A DNA stretch of 64,000 nucleotides from UBA7455 sp026713185 (GTDB lineage Bacteria > Pseudomonadota > Gammaproteobacteria > Pseudomonadales > Azotimanducaceae). Position 1 is the stretch's first letter. Every line of letters begins with the position of its first letter. Below the pieces are notes generated by a model, which had not been told where the DNA came from, did no database searches, and saw only the letters and a list, made by a program, of their open reading frames with translations. Shown here one piece after another: positions 51,698-61,726 of this stretch. The DNA is taken from the NCBI GenBank assembly GCA_963665785.1, contig OY762456.1:1612001-1676000 (forward strand), in the 5' to 3' direction. A program made the position numbers and the translations under genes.

Positions 51698-52402
51698 ATG
51701 CAAGTAAGTGTTTACCGGTACAATCCGGAAGAGAATACTGAATCCCGTATGCAGGACTTCAACCTGGAAATCCCTCGGGGAAAAGATCTCATGGTTCTGG
51801 ATGTTCTTGAATTGCTGAAGGAACAGGATGCCTCCGTGACCTATCGACGTTCCTGCCGCGAAGGCGTCTGCGGGTCTGATGGTGTGAACATGAACGGCAG
51901 GAACGGTCTGGCCTGTATTACACCGTTGTCAGACGTGGTTAAGGGCGACAGTCTTGTCCTCAGGCCTCTGCCGGGACTACCGGTCATCCGTGACCTGGTT
52001 GTTGATATGGGTCAATTCTATAAACAGTATGAAAAGATCAAACCCTATCTGATCAACGATGAACCGCCGCCATCCCAGGAAAGATTACAGAGTCCGGAAG
52101 AGCGTAGTAAGCTGGACGGACTTTATGAGTGTATTCTCTGTGCCTGTTGCACTACCGGCTGTCCATCTTTCTGGTGGAACCCGGATAAGTTCGTCGGTCC
52201 GGCTGGTTTGTTGCAGGCATACCGGTTTCTGGCGGACAGCCGCGACACGGCTACAGAGGAACGTTTGGTCGCGCTTGAAGATCCTTTCAGTGTCTTCAGA
52301 TGCCGGGGCATCATGAACTGTGTCAGTGTTTGTCCCAAGGGTTTGAATCCGACCCGCGCAATCGGGCATATTCGGAACATGCTGGTAAAACGGGTAATTT
52401 AG
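51698..52402 (+). CDS. sdhB: Succinate dehydrogenase iron-sulfur subunit
   Basis: Electron-transfer subunit, 234 residues. The [2Fe-2S] ligands lie in SCREGVCGSDGVNMNG and LAC. The [4Fe-4S] and [3Fe-4S] ligands lie in CILCACCTTGCPSFWW and CRGIMNCVSVCPKGLNP. ATG 51698 gives the family start MQVSVYRYNPE; aaggag is 14 bases upstream, rather far, and a TTG at 51665 overlapping sdhA is in frame. After it, ttcacta/tagtgaa (52415-52439) forms a weak stem-loop without a T-run. Confidence 0.95.
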   Translation: MQVSVYRYNPEENTESRMQDFNLEIPRGKDLMVLDVLELLKEQDASVTYRRSCREGVCGSDGVNMNGRNGLACITPLSDVVKGDSLVLRPLPGLPVIRDLVVDMGQFYKQYEKIKPYLINDEPPPSQERLQSPEERSKLDGLYECILCACCTTGCPSFWWNPDKFVGPAGLLQAYRFLADSRDTATEERLVALEDPFSVFRCRGIMNCVSVCPKGLNPTRAIGHIRNMLVKRVI

Positions 52403-52560
52403 GATTATCCCAGCTTCACTACATTCCCAGCATAGTGAAAATGCAGGTACGTGTCGGTCAACAAAACTGATTCTGTTCCACGAAATTGGCAATACTTCAC
52501 AAAAAAATTGGCGAAAATTAGTAATTTATCACTTTTTTTACCACCTCATCGTTAAGAGCT

Positions 52561-52589
52561 TTATTCGACCACAAAAAATATCTTATACT
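52561..52589 (+). promoter_or_regulatory. Possible promoter of the TonB receptor gene
   Basis: TATACT at 52584-52589 matches the -10 consensus at five positions. The -35 position holds TTATTC, a poor match, with a 17-base spacer. The surrounding 52490-52600 is A+T-rich. A regulated promoter needing an activator would fit. Confidence 0.4.
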
Positions 52590-52642
52590 CTGTAACACTT
52601 TCTAGTCATTCAGTATCAATATATTGAGAGGGAAATTGATTT

Positions 52643-55444
52643 ATGTGGGAAAAGAAAAAGCTTTGTCTTGCCATTTCAACCGCAATAGCAAGCACATCAG
52701 CGGGTTATGCCAACGCAGAAATAGAAGAAATCATTGTCACCGCCACCAAGCGGGCTCAAAGCACCCAGGATGTGCCTGTTACGGTGCAGGCGGTCGGTGG
52801 TGACACTGTAAAAGACCTTCGTATCGAGACTTTCGATAAATACGTCGAATACCTGCCAAACGTAGTCGGAGCGGGTAATGGCCCGGGTAAAAAAGAACTC
52901 TATATCCGTGGCAGCGCCACCGAGCAGGTCGGTGTGACGGTCAATGCCTGCCAGGGTTCCGCACCCGGTGTCGCGCTGTATGTGGATGAACAGCCGGTAT
53001 CTTTCGGTGGTCGCAACCTGGATGTCTACTCGGTCGATATGGAACGTATTGAAGTGCTGTCCGGTCCCCAGGGTACACTTTTTGGTGCGAGTTCACAGTC
53101 AGGAAACCTGCGCCTGATCACCAAAAAACCGGTCCAGGATGAGTTTGAAGCGGGATTCAACACCCGGTTCAGCGCAACCGATGGCGGTACCGGCAGTGGC
53201 GCCATGGACGCTTTCGTGAATATTCCGGTGTCAGACAGGGTTGCCGCGCGTGTCACCGTTTACAGTGATAACCAGGGTGGCTGGATCGATAACATACCTG
53301 CCACCTTCACCCCCAGTGCTGAAGTGGTAGACCGCAACGACTTTACCCACTTTGCCCCACCGATGTCTAGCGCCGACTCGGTCCAGAGCACGACTAACGA
53401 AACCATCGTGCAGAACAACTGGAATCAAGCGAACTATCGTGGTGTACGCGCCGGTCTATCCTTTGAAATCAATGAAGACTGGGACGTCCTGCTCCAGCAT
53501 ACCGCGCAAACCCTGGAATCCGAAGGGACATTTCTGGTCGATACCAGCCTTGATCAGAATGACGCATCCGCATTGTTCTCTCCTGACTTCAATCGTGATG
53601 AATTTGGTTTGACCACCTGGACACTGAACGGTCGTATCGCTAACCTCGATTTAATTTATACCGGTGGTTTTCTGGACCGTGATGTGGAAAGTATCATCGA
53701 CTACACCCATTACAACAACGGCGGAGGTTATATCTCCTACTACCTTTGCAGTGGCAATCTCTATGATCCCAGCGACGTAAACAACTGCTTTGATCCCACC
53801 AAGCAATACGACGAGGTTACAGCCAATCAACGAACCACACACGAGTTCAGGGTCACCTCGGATCAGACCAGACGCATCCGGGTCCTTGGCGGTCTTTACC
53901 TGAATGACCTGGAGACCAATCATATCGGCGATTTCAAGTACCATTCCACCAATCCCACGTTCGCCGAACACACCAACAGTTATTATAACGACAACCGTGG
54001 CGAGGGATTCCTGCTGGGAAACACCACCATCCCCACTGCCGGGGTCAATACTGCCGGCCCACGGGGCCCGCTCACCACTTTTTTCAACGATTTTACCCGC
54101 AAGGCAGAAGAAGTGGCGGTATTCGGCGAAGTTGCATTTGATCTTTCCGATGTCATAAAGGTCTCGGTCAGCGCCCGCTATTACGATTTGACCTCACAGT
54201 TGCAGGGGGCGTCCAACTTTTCATTCGGTTGCCGCTATGGTATTGGCGGATTTGGACTTTCCGAGAGAATCGCCGACGGTCGATGCAACAGCCATGAATT
54301 CAGCAATGACGTTACCGCCAGACTGGAAACCCTTGGCAGGTACAACCAGACCGGTGACGACAACATCATCCTGGGTGCAAAGAACCCAACCGGCTCGCGC
54401 GATATGTTCCGTGGCGGTGGCAGTAATCAGGCGACGCTTGATGCAATCAATAACGGTCACCTGAGTTTAAAAGGACTGGACAGCGACGGGTCCATCAATG
54501 AAACGGATACGATCATCAAGGCTGCTGTGGACTGGCGGCCCAAAGATAACGTGCTGCTTTACCTGTCCTGGTCCGAGGGGTACCGTCCGGCAACCCTGAA
54601 CCGTAACGCCGGTCAATTGTCGACCAATCAGGAGGGGGTATACCAGAATTACGTTGTGCCGGCAGTGGCGCTGACCGACAAGCTGACCAGTTTTGAGGTG
54701 GGGATGAAAGGAGATTTCTTCTATGCCCTGCGGCTGAATGCGGCATTGTACAGATCCGACATCAAAGACCTCCAGGTTTCCCGCTTCGACCCGTCGAATG
54801 TGGCTTTCCTGTACTTTATCGAGAATGTAGGAGATGCGAAGGTAACCGGTCTGGAAGCGGATTTCCAGTGGGCGGTTTCAGACGCCTTGACTGTCTCTGG
54901 CGCCTTTAGTGTCCTGGATACCGAACTAACCCGCATCAATTCCCAGTTGCAGGGAATTTCCGTCCCTGTTGGCAGTGATCTACCGCTCGCGCCGTCTTTT
55001 GCAGGCAATCTGCGAGCGCGCTATGAAGTCCCGCTTGCCTCACTGGATGCCCGTGTCTACGTACTCGGCAGTCTCAACTACAGGGGCAAGAACGTATCCG
55101 GGATAGTGGGTAGTGCAGAATTGATGGACGACACCCTGTTCTGGCAGTCCGGTAAATATTCCGGTCTGGATATCCAGAATGAGGGAGGGAGCTTCGGAAC
55201 CGTGGAGATACCCGATGGCGCCGATGGCAGGCGCCTGCCCAGAAATTCGCGCTTTGTCAATCCAGCTTCTACGACAATGAATGCTGCCGTGGGTCTGGAG
55301 ACTGAGAGCTGGTCAGTTGAATTGTTTCTTGACAACCTCAACAATGAGAAAGGTCAAGTGTTGCAGATTGCGGGTCATTATACACCCGTGGTTACCATGC
55401 AGCGTCCACGCTCTTTCGGAATCAGGATGTCCTACGACTTCTAA
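52643..55444 (+). CDS. TonB-dependent outer membrane receptor
   Basis: A 933-residue outer membrane transporter. A signal peptide (MWEKKKLCLAISTAIAS, cleavage after YANA) is followed by the TonB box EEIIVTATKR, a plug domain with GGRNLDVYSVDMERIEVLSG and PQGTLFGASS, and a large 22-strand barrel ending in SFGIRMSYDF with the terminal Phe needed for assembly. It resembles the marine Sphingomonadales/OMG receptors annotated for siderophores or lipophilic compounds; the ligand cannot be read. It sits between sdhB and sucA, an unusual place, next to a TPR-sulfotransferase that often accompanies such receptors. Confidence 0.93.
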   Translation: MWEKKKLCLAISTAIASTSAGYANAEIEEIIVTATKRAQSTQDVPVTVQAVGGDTVKDLRIETFDKYVEYLPNVVGAGNGPGKKELYIRGSATEQVGVTVNACQGSAPGVALYVDEQPVSFGGRNLDVYSVDMERIEVLSGPQGTLFGASSQSGNLRLITKKPVQDEFEAGFNTRFSATDGGTGSGAMDAFVNIPVSDRVAARVTVYSDNQGGWIDNIPATFTPSAEVVDRNDFTHFAPPMSSADSVQSTTNETIVQNNWNQANYRGVRAGLSFEINEDWDVLLQHTAQTLESEGTFLVDTSLDQNDASALFSPDFNRDEFGLTTWTLNGRIANLDLIYTGGFLDRDVESIIDYTHYNNGGGYISYYLCSGNLYDPSDVNNCFDPTKQYDEVTANQRTTHEFRVTSDQTRRIRVLGGLYLNDLETNHIGDFKYHSTNPTFAEHTNSYYNDNRGEGFLLGNTTIPTAGVNTAGPRGPLTTFFNDFTRKAEEVAVFGEVAFDLSDVIKVSVSARYYDLTSQLQGASNFSFGCRYGIGGFGLSERIADGRCNSHEFSNDVTARLETLGRYNQTGDDNIILGAKNPTGSRDMFRGGGSNQATLDAINNGHLSLKGLDSDGSINETDTIIKAAVDWRPKDNVLLYLSWSEGYRPATLNRNAGQLSTNQEGVYQNYVVPAVALTDKLTSFEVGMKGDFFYALRLNAALYRSDIKDLQVSRFDPSNVAFLYFIENVGDAKVTGLEADFQWAVSDALTVSGAFSVLDTELTRINSQLQGISVPVGSDLPLAPSFAGNLRARYEVPLASLDARVYVLGSLNYRGKNVSGIVGSAELMDDTLFWQSGKYSGLDIQNEGGSFGTVEIPDGADGRRLPRNSRFVNPASTTMNAAVGLETESWSVELFLDNLNNEKGQVLQIAGHYTPVVTMQRPRSFGIRMSYDF

Positions 55445-55478
55445 CCTGTTAGCCGATGCATCATTACGGGTCGGAACT

Positions 55479-57473
55479 GTGACCGAAACTGAAATCCGGG
55501 ATGCCCAGCACCTGCTCGGTAACGGCGAGGCAGTCAGGGCCGGGCAGTTAATGACTGCATTGTTGGCCAGGGAACCGGATAATATAGAAGCGCAATATGC
55601 ACTGGCAGTGGCGCAACGCCATCAGCACCAATGGCCCCAGGCGCTCACAACGCTGTCCCGACTGCTGGATCTCAAACCTCATTTCGGCCGGGCACATCAG
55701 GAAGCAGGCTACAACCGTATTGCCATGCAGGAATTTACCCTTGCCGGGATTGAATTCGAGCGGGCAATAACAGATGACCCCTCGTTGATCAACAGTTGGA
55801 GATGTCTGGCCAGACTATACCAGGACGATGGTAACACAACACAATTATTGCGAGTTCAAAATCAAATCGAGTATCTCGACAACCTGCCGGCTGAACTGCT
55901 CACCGTTATCAGTTACATGTCAGACAATAAACTGGATGACGCAGAGCGCCTGTGCAAACACTTTCTGCGTTCAAACAAGACCCATGTAGAGGGCATGCGT
56001 CTATTGGCCGAGATCGCCACCCGCAACAATATCTATGACCAGGCCGAATTTCTGTTGGAGAGTTGTGTCGATTTCGATCCCGGGAACAAATATGCTCAGA
56101 TTCAATACATCAACATACTGCTGAGAGTGCAGAAATTCGGTCAGGCCTATGAGGTTGCCAAAAACCTGCTGGGCAGACATCCGGAAGATACAGGCGCCAT
56201 ACGCGCGCTGTATGCCTCTGCCTGCACCGGGGTTGGCAGGAACAAAGCTGCTATCGAAGCCTGGGAATTGCTGTCCAGACAGTATCCCGAAAATCATTTC
56301 TATCCGGTTTCCCTTGCCCATGTGTTCAAGTCTGATGGCGACATCGACAAGGCTGTTGAACTCTACCGGCAGGCATACCGGATCAAACCCGACCATGGCG
56401 ATGCCTGGTGGAGTCTGGCAAATACCAAGTCCTACCAGTTCTCAGCGGATGAGCTGACAAAGATGGCCTCACTGGAATCGGACCCTGCCACCGGTGAGGA
56501 CGACCGTATTCATCTGTGTTTTGCCCTGGGCAACGCGTTCGAAGACAGGCAGGAATATGAACGTTCGTTTCATTATTACAATCAGGGTAACGCTTTGAAA
56601 CAGCCAAAGACGCACCACAGTCCCAGACATTTGCAGGTCAGAATCGACAGTCAGATCGAAATATGCACTGCAGAATTGTTTGTCGGAAAACAGAGTGCTG
56701 GATATGAAGCGTCAGATCCGATTTTCATCGTCGGGCTACCCAGGTCGGGCTCGACACTGCTTGAGCAGATACTGTCATCGCATTCCCAGGTGGATGGCAC
56801 CATGGAGTTGCACAACATCCTGAATCTGGCCAGACGGCTGCGTAGCGGAGGAGTGGATCGCCCAGGATCGCCAGCATACCCGAAAATTCTGACAGAAATT
56901 GACATCAGTTATCTCCGCAGATTTGGTGAGCAGTATATTAATGATACCCGCACCTACAGAGGAAGTGCGCCGTATTTCATTGACAAGATGCCAAACAACT
57001 TCTTCCACACAGGTCTGATAAGACTCATCCTGCCGAATGCCCGGATCATTGATGCCCGGCGTCACCCCATGGCATGTTGTTTCAGTGGTTTCAAGCAGTT
57101 ATTCGGTGAGGGTCAGGAGTTTTCATACGGACTGCATGAAATGGGCAACTACTACCGGCAATACTTGAAGCTTATGGACCATTGGGACCGGGTATTACCA
57201 GGTTTCGTGCTGCGGGTTCAGCATGAAGATGTCGTGCACGATCTGGAAGCACAGGTGCGCCGGATACTCGACTTTTGCGGTCTGACTTTTGAGCAGGCCT
57301 GTGTGGATTTCTATCAGACCGAGCGTAGCATCCGTACTCCCAGCGCTCAACAGGTAAGACAACCCATCTATAGTACCGGTCTGGAACAATGGCGCCATTT
57401 CGAGCCCTGGCTCGATCCTTTGAAAGATGCACTCGGGCCGGAAGTGTTGGCGCGTTACCCGATTGATGGATAA
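55479..57473 (+). CDS. TPR-repeat sulfotransferase family protein
   Basis: A 664-residue protein. The N-terminal 370 residues are tetratricopeptide repeats (AQYALAVAQRHQHQWPQAL, SLAHVFKSDGDIDKAVELY among them). The C-terminal 250 form a sulfotransferase domain with the PAPS 5'-phosphosulfate loop VGLPRSGSTLLEQILSSH and the 3'-phosphate motif DARRHPMACCFSGFKQ. Proteins of this type are common beside TonB receptors in marine gammaproteobacteria; their acceptor is unknown. GTG 55479 is the likely start, 34 bases after the receptor stop; the open frame runs back into the receptor gene but without homology. Confidence 0.85.
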   Translation: MTETEIRDAQHLLGNGEAVRAGQLMTALLAREPDNIEAQYALAVAQRHQHQWPQALTTLSRLLDLKPHFGRAHQEAGYNRIAMQEFTLAGIEFERAITDDPSLINSWRCLARLYQDDGNTTQLLRVQNQIEYLDNLPAELLTVISYMSDNKLDDAERLCKHFLRSNKTHVEGMRLLAEIATRNNIYDQAEFLLESCVDFDPGNKYAQIQYINILLRVQKFGQAYEVAKNLLGRHPEDTGAIRALYASACTGVGRNKAAIEAWELLSRQYPENHFYPVSLAHVFKSDGDIDKAVELYRQAYRIKPDHGDAWWSLANTKSYQFSADELTKMASLESDPATGEDDRIHLCFALGNAFEDRQEYERSFHYYNQGNALKQPKTHHSPRHLQVRIDSQIEICTAELFVGKQSAGYEASDPIFIVGLPRSGSTLLEQILSSHSQVDGTMELHNILNLARRLRSGGVDRPGSPAYPKILTEIDISYLRRFGEQYINDTRTYRGSAPYFIDKMPNNFFHTGLIRLILPNARIIDARRHPMACCFSGFKQLFGEGQEFSYGLHEMGNYYRQYLKLMDHWDRVLPGFVLRVQHEDVVHDLEAQVRRILDFCGLTFEQACVDFYQTERSIRTPSAQQVRQPIYSTGLEQWRHFEPWLDPLKDALGPEVLARYPIDG

Positions 57474-57571
57474 TTATCGTCCAGGGTTGCATCTGAATTT
57501 ATAGCACAATGGGGTGCTGATTCCCGATATTGCCAGTACAATCCGGTTTATAGAATTCTGAGGGGAAAATT

Positions 57572-60445
57572 ATGGAAGACAGTGTAATGGAGCGCCTCTG
57601 GCGTTCAGGGCATATTTCCGGTGGTAATGCATCCTATGTTGAAGAACTTTATGAAAAATATCTTGAGGAACCTGCGGAACTTCTGGATCAGTGGCGTAGT
57701 TTTTTCGATACCCTGCCCATGGTCGAAGGGACCATAGCACCGGATATTTCCCACGCAACTGTCAGAGACCATTTCCTTCTCCTGGCAAAGAATCAGGCGA
57801 GAGTGACCCCGGTATCACCGAGCAGCATCAATTCCGATTATGAACGCAAGCAATTTGCGGTCGTAGAACTCATAAACGGGTACCGACGGCGAGGACATCT
57901 AAAAGCAAATCTGGACCCGTTGGGACTGGATGAAGCTCCCAATATACCCATTCTTTCTATGGGCTATCACCGCTTGTCCCCGGCGGATATGGATACCGTG
58001 TTTCAGACCGGAAATCTGATCTATGGGATTAATGAGGCGCCACTCAAAGAGATTATTGACATTCTTGAAACCACGTACTGCAAGTCTGTTGGTGCGGAAT
58101 ACATGCACATTACTGATGAAGGTGAAAAAATGTGGGTGCAGCACAGACTGGAGAGTAACCGTTCGCAGCCTTCTTTCAGTAATGCGGTAAAACGACGCCT
58201 TCTTGACAGACTGATCGCGGCAGAAGGTCTGGAGAAGTATCTCGGCTCCAAGTATCCCGGCACCAAACGGTTTGGCCTTGAGGGTGGTGAGAGTTTCATA
58301 CCCTGTATGGCGGAACTGATTCACCGGGCGGGCGCAGCCGGTGTCAAGGAAACGGTTATCGGCATGGCACACCGCGGCAGGATCAATGTGCTGGTTAATC
58401 TGCTGGGCAAAGATCCGGCAGGACTGTTTGATGAATTTGAAGGACGATATGCACCGGGATTTGGTTCTGGCGATGTGAAGTACCATCAGGGTTTTTCCTC
58501 GAATTTGATGACGCCTGGCGGGGAGATGCACCTTGCTCTCGCTTTCAATCCTTCACACCTGGAGATTGCCGCTCCGGTCATTGTGGGGTCTGTGCGAGCC
58601 CGGATGGACCGGAGAAAAGATCCCACGGGTGATGCAGTTCTTGCGATTAACGTTCATGGGGATGCCGCCTTTGCAGGACAGGGCGTTGTTATGGAAACTT
58701 TCCAGATGTCCCAGACCCGTGGTTTCTGCATCGGCGGAACGATCCATATCATCATTAACAATCAAATAGGTTATACGGTGAGCAGGCAGGAAGATGCCAG
58801 GTCTACTCGATACTGCACCGAGATAGCAAAGATGGTCAGGACGCCTGTCTTCCACGTCAATGGTGATGATCCGGAAGCTGTGCTGTTTGTTTCACAACTG
58901 GCCCTTGATTATCGTATGGAATTCAAAAAGGATGTAGTGATCGATATTGTTTGTTATCGGCGGCGTGGACACAACGAAGGCGATGAGCCCGCCATTACCC
59001 AGCCTGTCATGTATCAGACCATCCGCAAACATCCAACGACTCAGGCTCTTTATGCCGAAAGACTCATCCAGGAGGGTGTGATGGGGCAAACGGCGCTACA
59101 GCGCCAGATCGAAGATTATCGAAGAGCTCTGGACGAAGGCCATGCGGTGGCCTGGGATTACCTCAAGGAACCTGACACATCCCTGTATGTGAATTGGAAA
59201 CCCTATCTGGGGCATGACTGGGATGTTCCCGGGGATACGTCATGTGACCTCAAGACTTTCCAGAAGTTATCTACCAGAATGGATTCCGTCCCCGATGGAT
59301 TCGTCCTGCACAGACAGGTAATCAAAATTATCAATGATCGAAAAAAAATGGGTGCTGGCGCACTGGCAATAAATTGGGGATATGCGGAAGTCATGGCGTA
59401 TGCCAGTCTGCTTTCACAGGGGTATACAGTTCGTTTGACAGGACAGGATGTTGGTCGGGGTACTTTCTCTCACAGGCATGCAGTTCTGCATGATCAAAAG
59501 GAAGACAGGACCTACATCCCACTACAGCATATTGCAGAAGATCAACCACCATTCATGCTGTACGATTCACTCCTGTCGGAAGAGGCAGTTCTGGCATTTG
59601 AGTACGGATATGCACAAACAGCGCCCGGTACTCTGGTAATCTGGGAAGCCCAGTTTGGCGATTTTGCGAATGGCGCCCAGGTTGTTATTGACCAGTTTAT
59701 CAGCAGTGGTGAGCATAAATGGGCCCGGTTGTGCGGTCTGACCTTATTACTGCCTCATGGATACGAGGGAGCCGGTCCCGAGCATTCTTCGGCAAGACTG
59801 GAACGGTATTTACAACTTTCAGCGGAACACAACATTCAGGTTTGTGTGCCGACGACGCCGGCACAGATATTTCATTTGCTGAGGCGACAGGTGATACGTC
59901 CGCTACGTAAACCTCTCATCGTCATGACGCCGAAGAGTCTGTTACGGCACAAGGAAGCAATATCATCTCTGGAAGAACTGTGTAATGGAGGATTCAATAC
60001 GGTTCTACCGGAAACAGATAAGCAAGATGCCGAAAAGATTACCCGCATTGTCATCTGTAGCGGTAAGGTCTACTTCGATTTGCGAGCCAGAAGGCGGCAG
60101 GAGAATCTGGATCATGTGGCAATTGTACGTATCGAACAGTTGTACCCATTTCCTGAACCCGACTTGATGGCTGTCCTGAATCAATATCCCAATATCGATA
60201 CCGTAGTCTGGTGCCAGGAAGAACCGATGAATCAGGGCGCCTGGTACAGCAGTCAACATCACATTCGCCGGGTTGTCGATGCTTCTATTCATACCCAGCA
60301 TCTGCATTATGCCGGCAGAGAGCCATCGGCCGCCGCCGCTGCCGGATACACGTCACTGCACATCAGACAACAGGAAGCCCTGGTCAATCAAGCCCTGTTT
60401 TTAACAGATGACGACAGAGTACCCAAATCCTCTTCCAGGAAATAA
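57572..60445 (+). CDS. sucA: 2-oxoglutarate dehydrogenase E1 component
   Basis: Thiamine-dependent E1 of the 2-oxoglutarate dehydrogenase complex, 957 residues. The N-terminal E2-contact segment SGGNASYVEELYEKYL and the TPP/substrate motifs GMAHRGRINVLVNLLGK and FNPSHLEIAAPV are present. INVHGDAAFAGQGVV, RRRGHNEGDEP and RLTGQDVGRGTFSHRHA are also conserved. A gaggggaaa site precedes the ATG. First of sucA-sucB-lpd-sucC. Confidence 0.97.
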   Translation: MEDSVMERLWRSGHISGGNASYVEELYEKYLEEPAELLDQWRSFFDTLPMVEGTIAPDISHATVRDHFLLLAKNQARVTPVSPSSINSDYERKQFAVVELINGYRRRGHLKANLDPLGLDEAPNIPILSMGYHRLSPADMDTVFQTGNLIYGINEAPLKEIIDILETTYCKSVGAEYMHITDEGEKMWVQHRLESNRSQPSFSNAVKRRLLDRLIAAEGLEKYLGSKYPGTKRFGLEGGESFIPCMAELIHRAGAAGVKETVIGMAHRGRINVLVNLLGKDPAGLFDEFEGRYAPGFGSGDVKYHQGFSSNLMTPGGEMHLALAFNPSHLEIAAPVIVGSVRARMDRRKDPTGDAVLAINVHGDAAFAGQGVVMETFQMSQTRGFCIGGTIHIIINNQIGYTVSRQEDARSTRYCTEIAKMVRTPVFHVNGDDPEAVLFVSQLALDYRMEFKKDVVIDIVCYRRRGHNEGDEPAITQPVMYQTIRKHPTTQALYAERLIQEGVMGQTALQRQIEDYRRALDEGHAVAWDYLKEPDTSLYVNWKPYLGHDWDVPGDTSCDLKTFQKLSTRMDSVPDGFVLHRQVIKIINDRKKMGAGALAINWGYAEVMAYASLLSQGYTVRLTGQDVGRGTFSHRHAVLHDQKEDRTYIPLQHIAEDQPPFMLYDSLLSEEAVLAFEYGYAQTAPGTLVIWEAQFGDFANGAQVVIDQFISSGEHKWARLCGLTLLLPHGYEGAGPEHSSARLERYLQLSAEHNIQVCVPTTPAQIFHLLRRQVIRPLRKPLIVMTPKSLLRHKEAISSLEELCNGGFNTVLPETDKQDAEKITRIVICSGKVYFDLRARRRQENLDHVAIVRIEQLYPFPEPDLMAVLNQYPNIDTVVWCQEEPMNQGAWYSSQHHIRRVVDASIHTQHLHYAGREPSAAAAAGYTSLHIRQQEALVNQALFLTDDDRVPKSSSRK

Positions 60446-60447
60446 AA

Positions 60448-61713
60448 ATGATGGAAATAAAAGTACCGGAGTTCCCCGAATCCATAGCAGACGGTGAGGT
60501 CGCTGCCTGGCATGTAGATGTTGGTGAAGCTGTAAATCGGGATCAGACTCTGGTTGACATAGAGACTGACAAGGTCGTGCTGGAAATAGCGGCGCCTGCG
60601 GATGGCAGGGTAACCAGAATCCTCAAGGAAGAGGGCAGTACGGTCTTGTCGGAGGAAGTGTTGGCGGAATTTGAAGCGGGTACTTTTGCTGCTGAACCGG
60701 TGATGGAACTTGTAGCAGGCAAATCTGCTGTTGAACTGGAGATAGAATCTGAAGAGGTTAATACTACTGTTGAACCGGTTGCAGAAACAATGATACCAGA
60801 GGTTCAGGTTGTTTCCGGTAAACTGATGAGTCCCGCGGCGAGAAAGCTTGCTGATGAGAGTAAAATCGACGCCGCACTTATTAGTGGCACCGGGAAAGGC
60901 GGCAGAATCACCAAGGAAGACGTGTTAAAGGCAGTTGCGGCTCTGCAGCAACCTGAGATATCAACGCCAGCCCGCACCGGTGTGGTGGAACCTGTCGGGG
61001 GTGAAGCTGTGCGGGTTGAGCGCCGCGTACCCATGACCCGTTTGAGGGCCAGCATTGCCAGACGTCTGGTAGAAGCACAACATACCGCGGCGATGCTGAC
61101 CACCTTTAACGAGGTTGATATGTCCGCCATCATGGGATTGCGGGCACAGTACCAGGAATCTTTTGAACAGGCGCACAATGGGACTCGATTGGGTTTCATG
61201 TCTTTCTTTGTGCGGGCGAGTATCGAATCTCTCAAAAGGTTTCCAGGTGTGAATGCCTCTATTGACGGCAATGACATCGTGTATCACGGCTATCAGGATA
61301 TCGGAGTAGCGGTCAGTTCTTCCCGAGGTCTGGTGGTTCCTGTCATTCGTGAAGCAGACAGCCTGACCCTGGCGGAAATAGAAGATCAGGTGCGTGAGTT
61401 CAGTATGAAGGCAAGAAATGGAAAATTGTCGATTGATGAAATGACTGGCGGCACGTTCACTATATCAAATGGAGGTGTGTTTGGATCACTGCTGTCGACA
61501 CCCATACTGAACCCACCTCAGACCGGCATCCTTGGAATGCACAAAATTCAGGAACGGTCGGTGGCTGTAAATGGCGAGGTAGTGATCCGACCAATGATGT
61601 ATCTTGCACTATCGTATGATCACCGGCTGATTGATGGCTCCGAGGCAGTACGCTTCCTGGTGACAATCAAGGAGTTGCTGGAGGAACCGGCCCGGATTCT
61701 CCTCGATATATAA
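60448..61713 (+). CDS. sucB: 2-oxoglutarate dehydrogenase E2 component
   Basis: Dihydrolipoyl succinyltransferase, 421 residues. One lipoyl domain carries the lipoylated Lys in DIETDKVVLEI (about residue 43). A Glu/Val-rich linker precedes the E1/E3-binding domain MSPAARKLADESKID (near 128), and the catalytic domain ends with YDHRLIDGSEAVRFL. It is two bases after sucA. Two adjacent ATGs open the gene; either may be used. Confidence 0.96.
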   Translation: MMEIKVPEFPESIADGEVAAWHVDVGEAVNRDQTLVDIETDKVVLEIAAPADGRVTRILKEEGSTVLSEEVLAEFEAGTFAAEPVMELVAGKSAVELEIESEEVNTTVEPVAETMIPEVQVVSGKLMSPAARKLADESKIDAALISGTGKGGRITKEDVLKAVAALQQPEISTPARTGVVEPVGGEAVRVERRVPMTRLRASIARRLVEAQHTAAMLTTFNEVDMSAIMGLRAQYQESFEQAHNGTRLGFMSFFVRASIESLKRFPGVNASIDGNDIVYHGYQDIGVAVSSSRGLVVPVIREADSLTLAEIEDQVREFSMKARNGKLSIDEMTGGTFTISNGGVFGSLLSTPILNPPQTGILGMHKIQERSVAVNGEVVIRPMMYLALSYDHRLIDGSEAVRFLVTIKELLEEPARILLDI

Positions 61714-61726
61714 ACGGGAAAATACT

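Noticed and set aside
52415..52439. ttcacta/tagtgaa stem-loop as a terminator after sdhB
   Set aside because: Only seven pairs, a long loop and no T-run; not convincing.
55281..55478. N-terminal extension of the TPR-sulfotransferase into the receptor gene
   Set aside because: The sequence is the shadow of the receptor C-terminus and has no TPR similarity.
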